Program-made: the position numbers and the translations under genes | In this document: positions 53,000 to 61,134 of the stretch, piece after piece | Layout: the number at the start of each line of letters is the position of its first letter | How positions within the stretch are numbered: the first letter of the stretch is position 1 | Notes under the pieces: generated by a model | Told to the model about the DNA's origin: nothing | The model's input: the letters and a program-made list of their open reading frames with translations, nothing else | Database searches by the model: none | Assembly: GCA_022774325.1 (NCBI GenBank) | Contig: JALFNN010000017.1 | Span: 1-64,000 of the forward strand | Source of the DNA: a bacterium | Lineage (GTDB): Bacteria; Bacillota; Clostridia; Lachnospirales; Lachnospiraceae | Reading direction: 5' to 3' | Length of the DNA: 64,000 bases

Positions 53000-53033
53000 G
53001 GAAGCTAATATTTTTACTTTCGAATTAGCATCC
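53000..53033. promoter_or_regulatory. Inverted repeat in the tetR leader, candidate operator
   Basis: GGAAGCTAAT (53000-53009) and its near-complement ATTAGCATCC (53024-53033) form a 10-bp inverted repeat with one mismatch and a 14-bp spacer, immediately after the -10 box. It could be the operator of the TetR protein. Confidence 0.5.
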
Positions 53034-53059
53034 AATTCTTTACAAAAGAGAGACGTATT

Positions 53060-53647
53060 ATGAGAAAACCGTACAAAAGTAAAACAAAAGAAAAAATTAT
53101 GCAGGCTGCGTGGGAGCTTTTCTATGAACAGGGCTACGAAGAAACAACCATTTCACAGATTATCGAGAAATCCGGGACCTCACGCAGCGCCTTTTATCAC
53201 CACTTTCACGGAAAAGAAGAACTTCTTTTTTCGGTCGCTTATACTTATGACATAATCTACGAAGACTGGCAGAAGCAAAATCTGGATTCCTCTCTTCATT
53301 CCGTGGAAAAACTGAAAATATTTAATGTATTCGTTATGCGTTCCGTTGAGGATTCCCCATATCGGAGTTTTTATCCTACCCTTTACGGACTCCAGGTCAT
53401 GACAAGTGGAATGCGCCATATTCTGAATCCTGACAGAAAATATTATCAGATCATGCGTTCCCTGGTGAAAGACGGACTGGAATCCGGCGAGATCACCTCG
53501 CCCCATTCTTATACCACTCTGGCAGACATGATCTGTGGTTTCCAGATCGGTCTTACCTATAACTGGTGTCTTCAGCAGCAGCGTTATTCCCTTCTGGAAT
53601 ATGCACAGACGATCATGGATCCATTTTTCGAATCACTGAGATCCTGA
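53060..53647 (+). CDS. TetR/AcrR family transcriptional regulator
   Basis: A 195-residue repressor. The N-terminal helix-turn-helix (about residues 10-55) has the family pattern KIMQAAWELFYEQGYEETTISQIIEKSGTSRSAFYHHFHGKEELLF; the C-terminal ligand domain is of the TetR_C type with no recognised ligand. It diverges from the peptidase/5-oxoproline cluster, sharing about 230 bp of upstream DNA, and converges on the heterodimeric ABC exporter. Either could be its target, and an inverted repeat in its own leader suggests autoregulation. Confidence 0.92.
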   Translation: MRKPYKSKTKEKIMQAAWELFYEQGYEETTISQIIEKSGTSRSAFYHHFHGKEELLFSVAYTYDIIYEDWQKQNLDSSLHSVEKLKIFNVFVMRSVEDSPYRSFYPTLYGLQVMTSGMRHILNPDRKYYQIMRSLVKDGLESGEITSPHSYTTLADMICGFQIGLTYNWCLQQQRYSLLEYAQTIMDPFFESLRS

Positions 53648-53674
53648 TTCATTTGATTTATTATGCATAGAAAC

Positions 53675-53721
53675 AAAAAGAGGAAACCTCCGCTCACAAC
53701 TTGCGTGTTTCCCTTTTTTAT
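53675..53721. terminator. Bidirectional terminator between tetR and the ABC exporter
   Basis: A stem with one mismatch pairs 53676-53687 (AAAGAGGAAAC side) with 53707-53718 (GTTTCCCTTTT side); A and T runs flank it on both strands. The tetR stop is 28 bp to the left and the exporter stop is 6 bp to the right. Confidence 0.72.
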
Positions 53722-53726
53722 TTCTT

Positions 53727-55481
53727 CTATACACCTGAAAACTGACTGTAATACAGCTGATGATAGAATCCGCCTTTCCGGATCAGTTCTTCATGATTTC
53801 CCTGTTCCACGATCTTACCGTCTCTCATGACCAGGATTACATCCGCTTCACGGATCGTGGATAATCGGTGTGCAACGATGAAACTGGTCCTTCCCTCCAT
53901 CAGACGTGCAAATGCCTTCTGGATCTGCACTTCGGTTCTGGTATCAATGGAAGAAGTCGCCTCATCCAGAATCAGCATCGGCGGTCTGCAGAGCATAACA
54001 CGGGTGATGCAGAGCAGCTGCTTCTGTCCCTGCGACAGGCTTCCGCCGTCCTCCGTGATCCAGGTATCATACCCCTTCGGAAGACGTTTGATAAAACTGT
54101 GCGCATGGGATGCTTTGGCTGCCTCGATGATCTCTTCCTCCGTCGCATCCGGCTTCCCCATAATAATATTGTCGCGAATCGTGCCGGTCTTCAGCCAGGT
54201 ATCCTGAAGCACCATACCGTATCCTGCGCGAAGACTTCTTCTAGTCACTTCCCGGATATCTTCTCCTTCCACACAGATTTTTCCTCCGGTCACATCATAG
54301 AAACGCATCAGCAGGTTGATCAGCGTGGTTTTCCCACACCCGGTCGGTCCCACAATTGCTACTTTTTGTCCCGGTCTTACTTTCAGGCTGAAATGTTCGA
54401 TCAGCTTCTGTTCCGGTACATAAGAGAATGACACATCCTCAAGACGGACATTTCCTTTGATATCTGTCAACACTTCTGCATGTTCCTTTTCCGGAATCTG
54501 TGGTTCTTCCTCAATGAGATCAAAGATTCTCTGCGCACAGGCAATCGCATTCTGCAGTTCTGTGATCACTCCGGATATCTCATTGAACGGTTTCGTATAC
54601 TGGTTCGCATAACTGAGGAAGCAGGATAACTGACCAACAGTCAGTGACCCGTTCAGTACCGCAAATGCTCCCGTAATTCCCACACCGGTATACACCAGGC
54701 TGTTAACAAATCTGGTGGCCGGATTCGTGATGGATGAGAAAAATGTTGCCTTCAACGAGCAGTCTTTCAGTCTTTCGTTGATCTCGTCGAACTGTTCGAC
54801 CACCTTATCGCCCTGTCCAAAAGCCTGTACCACTTTCTGATTCCCGATCATCTCATCGATCAGCCCCGTCTGTTCTCCTCTTGTCTCAGACTGAAGCTTG
54901 AACATGGTAAATGTACGACTCGCGATAAAGTTTGCCACCAGGAAAGATACCGGCGTGATCAGCACAACCACCAACGTGATCTTCACATTTACAGAAAGCA
55001 TAAATCCCAGCGTCCCGACGATCGTTGCCACTCCGGTAAACAACTGTGTGAATCCCATCAAAAGCCCATCTGCAAATTGATCCACATCGGCAATAACACG
55101 GCTCACGATTTCACCGTAAGCATGCCCATCTATATATTTCAGTGGTAGAATCTCTATTTTCTTAAATGCTTCATTTCGAATATCCTGGACTACCTGATAG
55201 GTCATCTTATTATTGCAGATACTCATGATCCACTGTGCCAGTGCCGTGATCAATACGCAGACACCGATCTGCAGCATCACCAGGAAAACTCCTGTAAAAT
55301 TAACCTGCCCCTTGGTTACGATATAGTCCACCGCCTTACCCGTCAGCTTCGGAATATACAAAGTCAGTGCGACGGTCAAGGCAGCAAGGAAAATGGAGAT
55401 CACAACAAAAATCCGGTATTTTCCAAGATAACGAAATACTTTTTTCAATGTTTCCGACTGTTTTTTCTTCTTATCTTCCAC
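53727..55481 (-). CDS. ABC exporter half-transporter B (consensus ATPase site)
   Basis: About 584 residues: six membrane helices (residues about 15-310) then a nucleotide-binding domain. Walker A GPTGCGKTTLINLL, signature SLSQGQKQLLCITR, Walker B MLILDEATSSIDT with the catalytic Glu, and the switch His in FIVAHRLST are all intact. The start is GTG 55479-55481, with GGAGG 9 nt upstream inside the end of the partner gene; the open frame further upstream has no start with a ribosome binding site. It forms a pair with the preceding gene, which has a degenerate site. Confidence 0.93.
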   Translation of the reverse strand: MEDKKKKQSETLKKVFRYLGKYRIFVVISIFLAALTVALTLYIPKLTGKAVDYIVTKGQVNFTGVFLVMLQIGVCVLITALAQWIMSICNNKMTYQVVQDIRNEAFKKIEILPLKYIDGHAYGEIVSRVIADVDQFADGLLMGFTQLFTGVATIVGTLGFMLSVNVKITLVVVLITPVSFLVANFIASRTFTMFKLQSETRGEQTGLIDEMIGNQKVVQAFGQGDKVVEQFDEINERLKDCSLKATFFSSITNPATRFVNSLVYTGVGITGAFAVLNGSLTVGQLSCFLSYANQYTKPFNEISGVITELQNAIACAQRIFDLIEEEPQIPEKEHAEVLTDIKGNVRLEDVSFSYVPEQKLIEHFSLKVRPGQKVAIVGPTGCGKTTLINLLMRFYDVTGGKICVEGEDIREVTRRSLRAGYGMVLQDTWLKTGTIRDNIIMGKPDATEEEIIEAAKASHAHSFIKRLPKGYDTWITEDGGSLSQGQKQLLCITRVMLCRPPMLILDEATSSIDTRTEVQIQKAFARLMEGRTSFIVAHRLSTIREADVILVMRDGKIVEQGNHEELIRKGGFYHQLYYSQFSGV

Positions 55482-55485
55482 CTGC

Positions 55486-57222
55486 TTACGCCTCCTTCTC
55501 TTTCGGGAACTGTGAATAATAGATTTCCTGATAAGCAGGACAATTCTCCAGAAGCTCCCTGTGGGTTCCGACGCCTGCCAGCTCTCCGTCATCCAGCACC
55601 AGAATCTGATCCGCATACTGGATGGAAGACGCTCTCTGGGATACGATGAACACCGTAGGCTGCTCTTTCATTTCCCGGATCGCCTTTCTTAATTTTGCAT
55701 CCGTCGCAAAATCCAGTGCCGATGCACTGTCGTCCAAAATCAAAATCTCCGGCTTCTTCACCAGTGCTCTGGCAATCGTCAGACGCTGTTTCTGGCCGCC
55801 GGAAAGGTTCCGCCCGCTCTGCTCGATTTTAAAATTCAAACCTTCTTTTTTCGAATCCACAAATTCCTTCGCCTGCGAAATCTCAAGCGCTTCTTCAATC
55901 TCCGCATCGGTTGCATCTTCCTTTCCCCAACGGATGTTCGCTCCGATCGTACCTTTGAACAGAACAGCTTTCTGAAGGACCATACCGACCCGTTCCCGCA
56001 GGGAATCCATCTGATACTCTTTTACATTCCGGCCGTCGATGCGGATCTCCCCCCGGGTCGCATCATAAAACCGCGGAATCAGATTTACCAGAGACGATTT
56101 CCCGGAACCGGTACCTCCGATAATTCCGATCGTCTGTCCCTGATATGCTTTAAAAGAAATATCGCTTAAAGACTCCGCACCTGCACCCTGGTACGTAAGC
56201 GAAACATGCTCAAATTCCACTCTCGGGATCTGTTTTTCATCCGAATCCACCTTCCACACAAGCGTTCCGTCCTGCATATCCGGCTTTTCTTCAAACACGC
56301 TCTGAATCCGGTTCGCACACGCCAGTGCTTTCGTGATCGAAATAATCAGATTCGCAAGCTTCACCAGTTCCACCAGAATCTGGGACATATAGTTGAGCAG
56401 CGCCACAACCTGCCCCTGCGTCAGTTCCCCGATATTGACCCGGACCGCACCGGTGTATATAAGCACGATCACCGCCCCGTTGATCACAATATAAGTAAGC
56501 GGATTCATCAGTCCCGAAATACTTCCGACAAACTTCTGTGCCCTGGTGAGAAGCTGATTATTCTCCTCAAACCGGCGTTTTTCATCCTCTTCTTTGTTAA
56601 ATGCCCGAATCACTCTCGCCCCCGTCAGATTCTCTCTCGTCACCAGAAGGACCTGATCCAGATGCGCCTGCACCTTCTTATAGAGCGGCATCGTCATCAG
56701 CATGATGGAAAATACGATCACAGCAAGCAGCGGAATCGCTACTACAAACACAAGAGCCGCTTTGATATCGATCATAAACGCCATGATCATCGCCCCAAAA
56801 ACAATGAACGGGGAACGAAGCAGCAGACGAAGCGTCAGATTCAGCCCGGACTGCACCTGATTCAAGTCACTCGTCATCCGGGTGATAAGGGTCGATGTCC
56901 CAATCGTATCCATCTCCGAAAATGTAAACTTCTGCACATGCGCAAATAGCGCATGTCTCACCTCCGCCGCAAATCCGGTTGCCGCCTTCGCCGCGAAATA
57001 CTGCGCCGTGATCGAACAGGTCAGTCCGATGATTCCAAGCGCGATCAGAAGCAGGCACATCCGCACGATGTAGCTCTGATCACTTCTAGCGATTCCTTTG
57101 TCGATCACCGCCGCCATGACAAGCGGTACAAACAAATCAAATAACGCTTCCAGCATCTTAAACAAAGGCGCCAGAACCGTTTCCTTCTTATAGTTTTTCA
57201 AATATACCATAAGAGATCTCAT
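55486..57222 (-). CDS. ABC exporter half-transporter A (degenerate ATPase site)
   Basis: About 578 residues, transmembrane domain first, then the ATPase domain. Walker A GGTGSGKSSLVNLI and signature NLSGGQKQRLTIARAL are normal, but Walker B reads ILILDDSASALD, with Asp in place of the catalytic Glu, and the switch position reads FIVSQRASS, with Gln in place of His. These are hallmarks of heterodimeric exporters such as TM287/288 and BmrCD. The ATG at 57222 has GAGGAG 8 nt upstream. The stop is 4 bp before the partner's GTG. Substrates may be drugs, peptides or lipids. Confidence 0.94.
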   Translation of the reverse strand: MRSLMVYLKNYKKETVLAPLFKMLEALFDLFVPLVMAAVIDKGIARSDQSYIVRMCLLLIALGIIGLTCSITAQYFAAKAATGFAAEVRHALFAHVQKFTFSEMDTIGTSTLITRMTSDLNQVQSGLNLTLRLLLRSPFIVFGAMIMAFMIDIKAALVFVVAIPLLAVIVFSIMLMTMPLYKKVQAHLDQVLLVTRENLTGARVIRAFNKEEDEKRRFEENNQLLTRAQKFVGSISGLMNPLTYIVINGAVIVLIYTGAVRVNIGELTQGQVVALLNYMSQILVELVKLANLIISITKALACANRIQSVFEEKPDMQDGTLVWKVDSDEKQIPRVEFEHVSLTYQGAGAESLSDISFKAYQGQTIGIIGGTGSGKSSLVNLIPRFYDATRGEIRIDGRNVKEYQMDSLRERVGMVLQKAVLFKGTIGANIRWGKEDATDAEIEEALEISQAKEFVDSKKEGLNFKIEQSGRNLSGGQKQRLTIARALVKKPEILILDDSASALDFATDAKLRKAIREMKEQPTVFIVSQRASSIQYADQILVLDDGELAGVGTHRELLENCPAYQEIYYSQFPKEKEA

Positions 57223-57460
57223 AGTTTTCTCTCCTCTTAACCTCATTTTCTCCAGATTTTGTATTGATTATATTCTGTTTCTTTAAATCCGTGTTCTATG
57301 ATACCACAAACCGGGCGAGATAGGAATGGGCATTTTGATTTGATTGTCAAATGCAAATTTTTCATTTTTCTATAACTCCGTTTACTTTCTTCCTTGAATT
57401 GAATATGATAGAATTAATCTCAAGTTTTCTTTAGATTTCAAAAATAGAAAGGAGGATTTT

Positions 57461-57733
57461 ATGAATCTTGCGAAAATTTCTTCAAATGGTCAGATTACAG
57501 TTCCAGTTGAAATCCGCCGTCTGCTCGGCCTGAAATCTGGTGATAAAATTCTGTTTTTTCAGAAACAGAATGGTGAAATTGTAGTCAGCAATGCCTCCGC
57601 TCAGGCAATCTGCAAAGCGCAGACTGCTTTTTCCGGTGTCGCTGAGGAAATGGGGGCTATAATGAAGATGATATTCAGGCACTTGTGGACGAAATACGGT
57701 ACGGAAAGGGAAAGTTATTATGCGATTTGTTGA
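57461..57733 (+). pseudogene. AbrB/VapB-type antitoxin, 3' end frameshifted
   Basis: The first 65 residues are a normal AbrB-like swapped-hairpin antitoxin (LAKISSNGQITVPVEIRRLLGLKSGDKILFF), with AAAGGAGG before the ATG. After EEMG the frame changes at a run of five G (57652-57656): the expected tail YNEDDIQALVDEIRYGKGK is encoded one frame away, while the actual frame ends in unrelated sequence at 57733. The DNA-binding part is intact and could still autoregulate, but the toxin-binding tail is lost. A PIN-domain remnant follows. Confidence 0.75.
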
Positions 57734-57821
57734 TGCTGTCGTTTATATTTATAGTAACGTTAAAGATCGTGTTTCGTTTGGGCCAGCAGCCCGTAATTTA
57801 AATGGTATGATTATTCTATGA
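57720..57821 (+). pseudogene. PIN-domain (VapC-like) toxin remnant
   Basis: A 33-residue frame starting MRFVDAVVYIYSNVKDR, which resembles the first beta-strand of PIN toxins (M-R-F-V-D-A-N). The catalytic Asp is kept, the usual next Asn is Val, and the frame stops after about a quarter of the domain. It overlaps the frameshifted antitoxin, so the toxin-antitoxin pair is dead as a toxin system. Confidence 0.55.
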
Positions 57822-57855
57822 AATATCATATCAGACTGTATAAAGGAGGTACACT

Positions 57856-58530
57856 ATGAAAATAGAGATGCATGTCCATACCAGCGAAGGAAGTCCCTGT
57901 GCCGAAACTGATGCAGAAAGTATTGTGAAAGCATACAATAAAGCCGGTTACGATGCCATTGTAATAACTAATCATTTTGACAATAACCTTCTGGTCCATT
58001 TTGGAAATACAGAAAAAGCTCGAATCGAAAGATATTTATTGGGATATCGAAAAGCAAAATCAGTAGCATCAGAGAATCGCATAAAAGTCATGCTCGGAAT
58101 AGAAATACGCCTGGAGCCGAATGAAGAAGATTTTTTAATTTATGGAATCGATGAAGATTTCTTATTTCAAAACCCTGATCTTTGTTTTATGAGTCAAAAA
58201 GAACTATATGAACTTTGTCATTCATATGGAGCAGTATTGTATCAGGCTCATCCATTCAGAACTCCATGCATTCCCCGCGATCCCGATTTTTTAGATGGTG
58301 TCGAATACAATCAGCGTCCAAACAGTGGAAATAACAACAAGAAATTGGATACATGGCTTCAATCATATCCTGATTTAAAGCGGATCTCAGGCAGCGACTG
58401 CCATAACCTGCAGCAGGTGGGTTACGGTGGAATTATAATTCAGGAAACTGTAAATGACTCACAAGAACTGGCAGAAGTTTTAAAACAGCATCCTGTAAAA
58501 CTAATTATGAACGAACACAGTACGCAATGA
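57856..58530 (+). CDS. PHP domain phosphoesterase-like protein
   Basis: A 224-residue PHP-fold protein. The metal motifs are visible: HVHTSEGSPCAET (first H-x-H, residues 6-8), ITNHFDNN, GIEIRLE, QAHPFR and SGSDCHNLQQVG. Stand-alone PHP proteins hydrolyse phosphoesters such as histidinol phosphate or nucleoside phosphates; this one cannot be assigned. AAAGGAGG lies just before the ATG. The gene is richer in A+T than its neighbours, lies in an accessory patch, and is followed immediately by a 30-bp palindrome. Confidence 0.85.
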   Translation: MKIEMHVHTSEGSPCAETDAESIVKAYNKAGYDAIVITNHFDNNLLVHFGNTEKARIERYLLGYRKAKSVASENRIKVMLGIEIRLEPNEEDFLIYGIDEDFLFQNPDLCFMSQKELYELCHSYGAVLYQAHPFRTPCIPRDPDFLDGVEYNQRPNSGNNNKKLDTWLQSYPDLKRISGSDCHNLQQVGYGGIIIQETVNDSQELAEVLKQHPVKLIMNEHSTQ

Positions 58531-58559
58531 TTATTATTTGACGCGCGTCAAATAATAAT
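58530..58559. repeat. 30-bp perfect palindrome after the PHP gene
   Basis: Arms of 15 bases (58530-58544 and 58545-58559) centred on GCGC, with TTTGACGC on the left and GCGTCAAA on the right, and an ATTATTATT flank. It begins at the last base of the PHP stop codon. No T run follows, so it is a poor terminator; it may be a regulator site, a recombination site or the trace of a mobile element. Confidence 0.8.
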
Positions 58560-58565
58560 TAGGGT

Positions 58566-58913
58566 ATGCTCTGGGCAATGTGGTGTGAATATGAAAAGAT
58601 ATATACCGTTTCTGAAGACATCAGTCTTACGTGGGTAAAGGAAAGAGTGATTCCAAGTGGAAGACAAAATATTGGAAGCATTCTCAAGAATTACAAATTG
58701 AAAGAATATAGCGAGATGGCTCTTTTAAGTTTGTCAAAGGGAAGATGCTTTCAGGATAACTGCTATATTGAGGATATCCCAGAAACAGATATTCCGGAAA
58801 ATAAAAGAGACAGAATGCGCAAAAATCCTTCACTTTCTTCAAACGCCTTCATTTTTTACAAGCGCATAAAATTCCTCCTATTTACAAATACTATGGAAAG
58901 AAACGGAAAGTAA
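58566..58913 (+). CDS. Unknown small protein, possibly truncated
   Basis: 115 residues, not recognised. The middle reads like a real protein (YTVSEDISLTWVKERVIPSG, LKEYSEMALLSLSKGRCFQD), but the first residues lie against the palindrome, no good ribosome binding site precedes ATG 58566 or 58578, and the last 30 residues (SLSSNAFIFYKRIKF onward) look like a change of frame. It may be a fragment of an accessory gene. Confidence 0.4.
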   Translation: MLWAMWCEYEKIYTVSEDISLTWVKERVIPSGRQNIGSILKNYKLKEYSEMALLSLSKGRCFQDNCYIEDIPETDIPENKRDRMRKNPSLSSNAFIFYKRIKFLLFTNTMERNGK

Positions 58914-58946
58914 ATTCAAAAGATACTGTTAATGGAGGATTTTATT

Positions 58947-59495
58947 ATGAAAGCAACCGGAATTGTAAGACGAATTGATGACCTCGGTCGTGTTGTAATT
59001 CCCAAAGAAATCCGCCGCACTCTAAGAATTCGGGAAGGCGACCCTTTGGAAATATTTACAGACCGCAAAGGTGAGATTATTTTAAAAAAATATTCTCCAA
59101 TCGGAGAACTTAGTACATTTGCAAAACAATATGCGGAAAGTCTGGCACAGACGCTGGGATACCTTGTATGTGTAACTGATATGGATCAGGTGATTGCTGC
59201 CGGAGGACCGGGAAAAAAGGAATTTCTTGAGCAATCGATTACCCGTCAGCTAAGTGAGGCAATTGCAAAACGCCAGCAGTTTCTCTCCTTCGCAGGAGAA
59301 AAGAATTTTACAAGAATTATAACGGCACAGCCGGAGGAATACGACAGTCAGGTCATCAGCCCGATCATTTGTGAAGGAGATGCCATCGGGTCGATCGCAA
59401 TTCTTGCCAAAGAAGGGAAAAAGAAATTGGGTGACACAGAATTAAAAATGGCGCTATGTGCGGCCGGGTTTTTGGGGAGACAGATGGAGCAATAA
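58947..59495 (+). CDS. spoVT: Stage V sporulation protein T (SpoVT), AbrB/GAF regulator
   Basis: A 182-residue protein with an N-terminal AbrB-like DNA-binding domain (MKATGIVRRIDDLGRVVIPKEIRRTLRIREGDPLEIF) and a C-terminal GAF-like domain (about residues 60-178). SpoVT tunes forespore gene expression under sigma-G. The ATG at 58947 has GGAGG 8 nt upstream; the ATG five codons earlier does not. Length and both domains are as in B. subtilis, supporting a spore-forming lineage, though the gene also occurs in non-sporulating relatives. Confidence 0.92.
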   Translation: MKATGIVRRIDDLGRVVIPKEIRRTLRIREGDPLEIFTDRKGEIILKKYSPIGELSTFAKQYAESLAQTLGYLVCVTDMDQVIAAGGPGKKEFLEQSITRQLSEAIAKRQQFLSFAGEKNFTRIITAQPEEYDSQVISPIICEGDAIGSIAILAKEGKKKLGDTELKMALCAAGFLGRQMEQ

Positions 59496-59511
59496 TGAAA
59501 TTGCTCCATCT
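59482..59511 (+). terminator. Terminator of spoVT
   Basis: A 12-bp perfect stem (59482-59493 with 59500-59511) and 6-base loop, followed by a T/C-rich stretch. The left arm contains the last codons and stop of spoVT. Confidence 0.72.
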
Positions 59512-59516
59512 TCCTT

Positions 59517-59759
59517 CTATTTTATATCGTCTTCATCAAATTCACACACCACATAGAACCCCCGCGGAGTCTCCTTCACATCCACAACTTTTCCTTTCTT
59601 TGACTGAAGTCGTTCCCAGGATCTGAAGTTGGCGCTCATCGCTACAGCCGGCTCGATTGTATAGTAAAAGTATGCTGCAACTTTTCCTTCCGAGACTTCT
59701 ACCTCCTGACCTGCCTCCACAAGTCCGGGACGTTCCATTTTGAATTCCATTTGTCTCAT
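59517..59759 (-). CDS. Small conserved-looking hypothetical protein
   Basis: 80 residues with no recognised domain. It reads as a beta-rich protein (GLVEAGQEVEVSEGKVAAYFYY, KGKVVDVKETPRGFYVVCEFDEDD) without signal peptide or membrane helix. The ATG at 59759 is chosen because AGGAG is 8 nt upstream; GTG and ATG codons at 59768 and 59765 overlap or touch that site. It starts 17 bp after capA, so it is probably the last gene of the radical SAM-ykgJ-capA unit. Confidence 0.7.
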   Translation of the reverse strand: MRQMEFKMERPGLVEAGQEVEVSEGKVAAYFYYTIEPAVAMSANFRSWERLQSKKGKVVDVKETPRGFYVVCEFDEDDIK

Positions 59760-59776
59760 AGACATCACTCCTCTTT

Positions 59777-61132
59777 CTATTTTGCCGCAATCGGGAGGGC
59801 TGCCTCAATCTTTGCCGCTCCTTCTCCAATGATTGCATTAGTCCGCGCCAGGGATTGCTTCGCCTCTGTCTCGATTCCCAGATCTGCCGTCTCTTTCAGC
59901 AAAGTCTCCATATCATTCAATGGTAAGATATAATAATTCGGATTATCGCTTCTGCCTGACTTGTACACCCACGTCGGTATAAACTCCATGCCCGTAAGGG
60001 AAACCTGACCATCGTCTGATTTTTCAAGTATCAGTTCCACCATCAGCCCGTCTTCTGTATGTCCCTCGGGAGCAAAATCAATCCGTTCTTTTCTCTGGTC
60101 TGATAAATGATTTCCCAGAGAGTATACGCATACCATCTGATGGGTTCCTGCTTCATTTGTGAGAAGATCTACCGGCTGTACCACATGCGGATGCCCGCCG
60201 ATCAGCGCATCGATTCCCAGTTCACAAAGCTCTTTTGCAATATTTTGCTGACGTTCATTTTCCGTTGTTTCGTACTCTGTTCCCCAGTGCAGATAGGCGA
60301 TTGTGTATTCTACGCCTTGCGTTTCCAGTTCTTGGAGGCCTTCTTCGATCTCGCTGTAAAGATAATGTTCCAGCCCTCCGTAATTAAAGGTATTGATCCG
60401 CTGCGCATCTTCATCGCTGACCGGAATCGAGTTGATGGATATCTCCTGACCATCAACGCTTCCTGAATCAAATACATAGTTAAAGATTCCGATTTTAATT
60501 CCGTCAATTTCTGTTACATAATAGTTTTTTTCAGAAGTATCTTTGCGCACTCCGGTGTAAAGCAGATGATTCTCTTCCATCGCCTGAATGGTTTGCATCA
60601 ATCCTGTCGTCTGATTATCATAAATATGGTTATTCGCCAACAGGCACAAATCAACATAATTATCAGAAAGTGCTGTTGCAATCGCCTCCGGAGATTTGAA
60701 TCTTGGGTAGGCCGTGTAGTCGCCATCCGCAATTGTTGTCTCGAAATTCACAACTGCAAGATCCGCCGCCTCATACTCACCGGCTATATATTTGAAAACG
60801 GAATGGTAATCATATGTGCCGTCTTCATGCAGATACTGATTCGATACCAGCATTGGATCATGCATCATGATATCACCCGCCGTCAGAATCGTGGAAGACT
60901 CTTTTTGAATGACCTCTTCTGATACGACAGGCTGGCTCTCCTGATTTTCTTTTGTGTCCTCTCGAAAGAAAAGGAACCGAACGAGACTGACCGCTCCGAC
61001 AATAAGCAGGATGAAGATCAGAAGCATTCCGGCCAGTACCCCGAGCCGGATCATTTTTTTGATCCGCCGGCGGCGTCTTCGCTGCTTACGCTGCTCTATT
61101 TTCTTTCTTCTCATGTATTCTTCTTTTGTCAT
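59777..61132 (-). CDS. CapA family protein (PGA_cap metallophosphatase-like)
   Basis: A 451-residue protein with a very basic N-terminus (KKIEQRKQRRRRRRIKK) followed by one membrane helix (about residues 30-55), so the rest is outside the membrane. The CapA domain has its signature ILTAGDIMMHDPML, NFETTIADGDY, LLANNHIYDN and ALIGGHPHVVQ, a calcineurin-like fold. The family is named for poly-gamma-glutamate capsule synthesis, but no capB or capC gene is near, so that role is not shown. It begins 2 bp after the YkgJ-family gene stop. Confidence 0.9.
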   Translation of the reverse strand: MTKEEYMRRKKIEQRKQRRRRRRIKKMIRLGVLAGMLLIFILLIVGAVSLVRFLFFREDTKENQESQPVVSEEVIQKESSTILTAGDIMMHDPMLVSNQYLHEDGTYDYHSVFKYIAGEYEAADLAVVNFETTIADGDYTAYPRFKSPEAIATALSDNYVDLCLLANNHIYDNQTTGLMQTIQAMEENHLLYTGVRKDTSEKNYYVTEIDGIKIGIFNYVFDSGSVDGQEISINSIPVSDEDAQRINTFNYGGLEHYLYSEIEEGLQELETQGVEYTIAYLHWGTEYETTENERQQNIAKELCELGIDALIGGHPHVVQPVDLLTNEAGTHQMVCVYSLGNHLSDQRKERIDFAPEGHTEDGLMVELILEKSDDGQVSLTGMEFIPTWVYKSGRSDNPNYYILPLNDMETLLKETADLGIETEAKQSLARTNAIIGEGAAKIEAALPIAAK

Positions 61133-61134
61133 AT

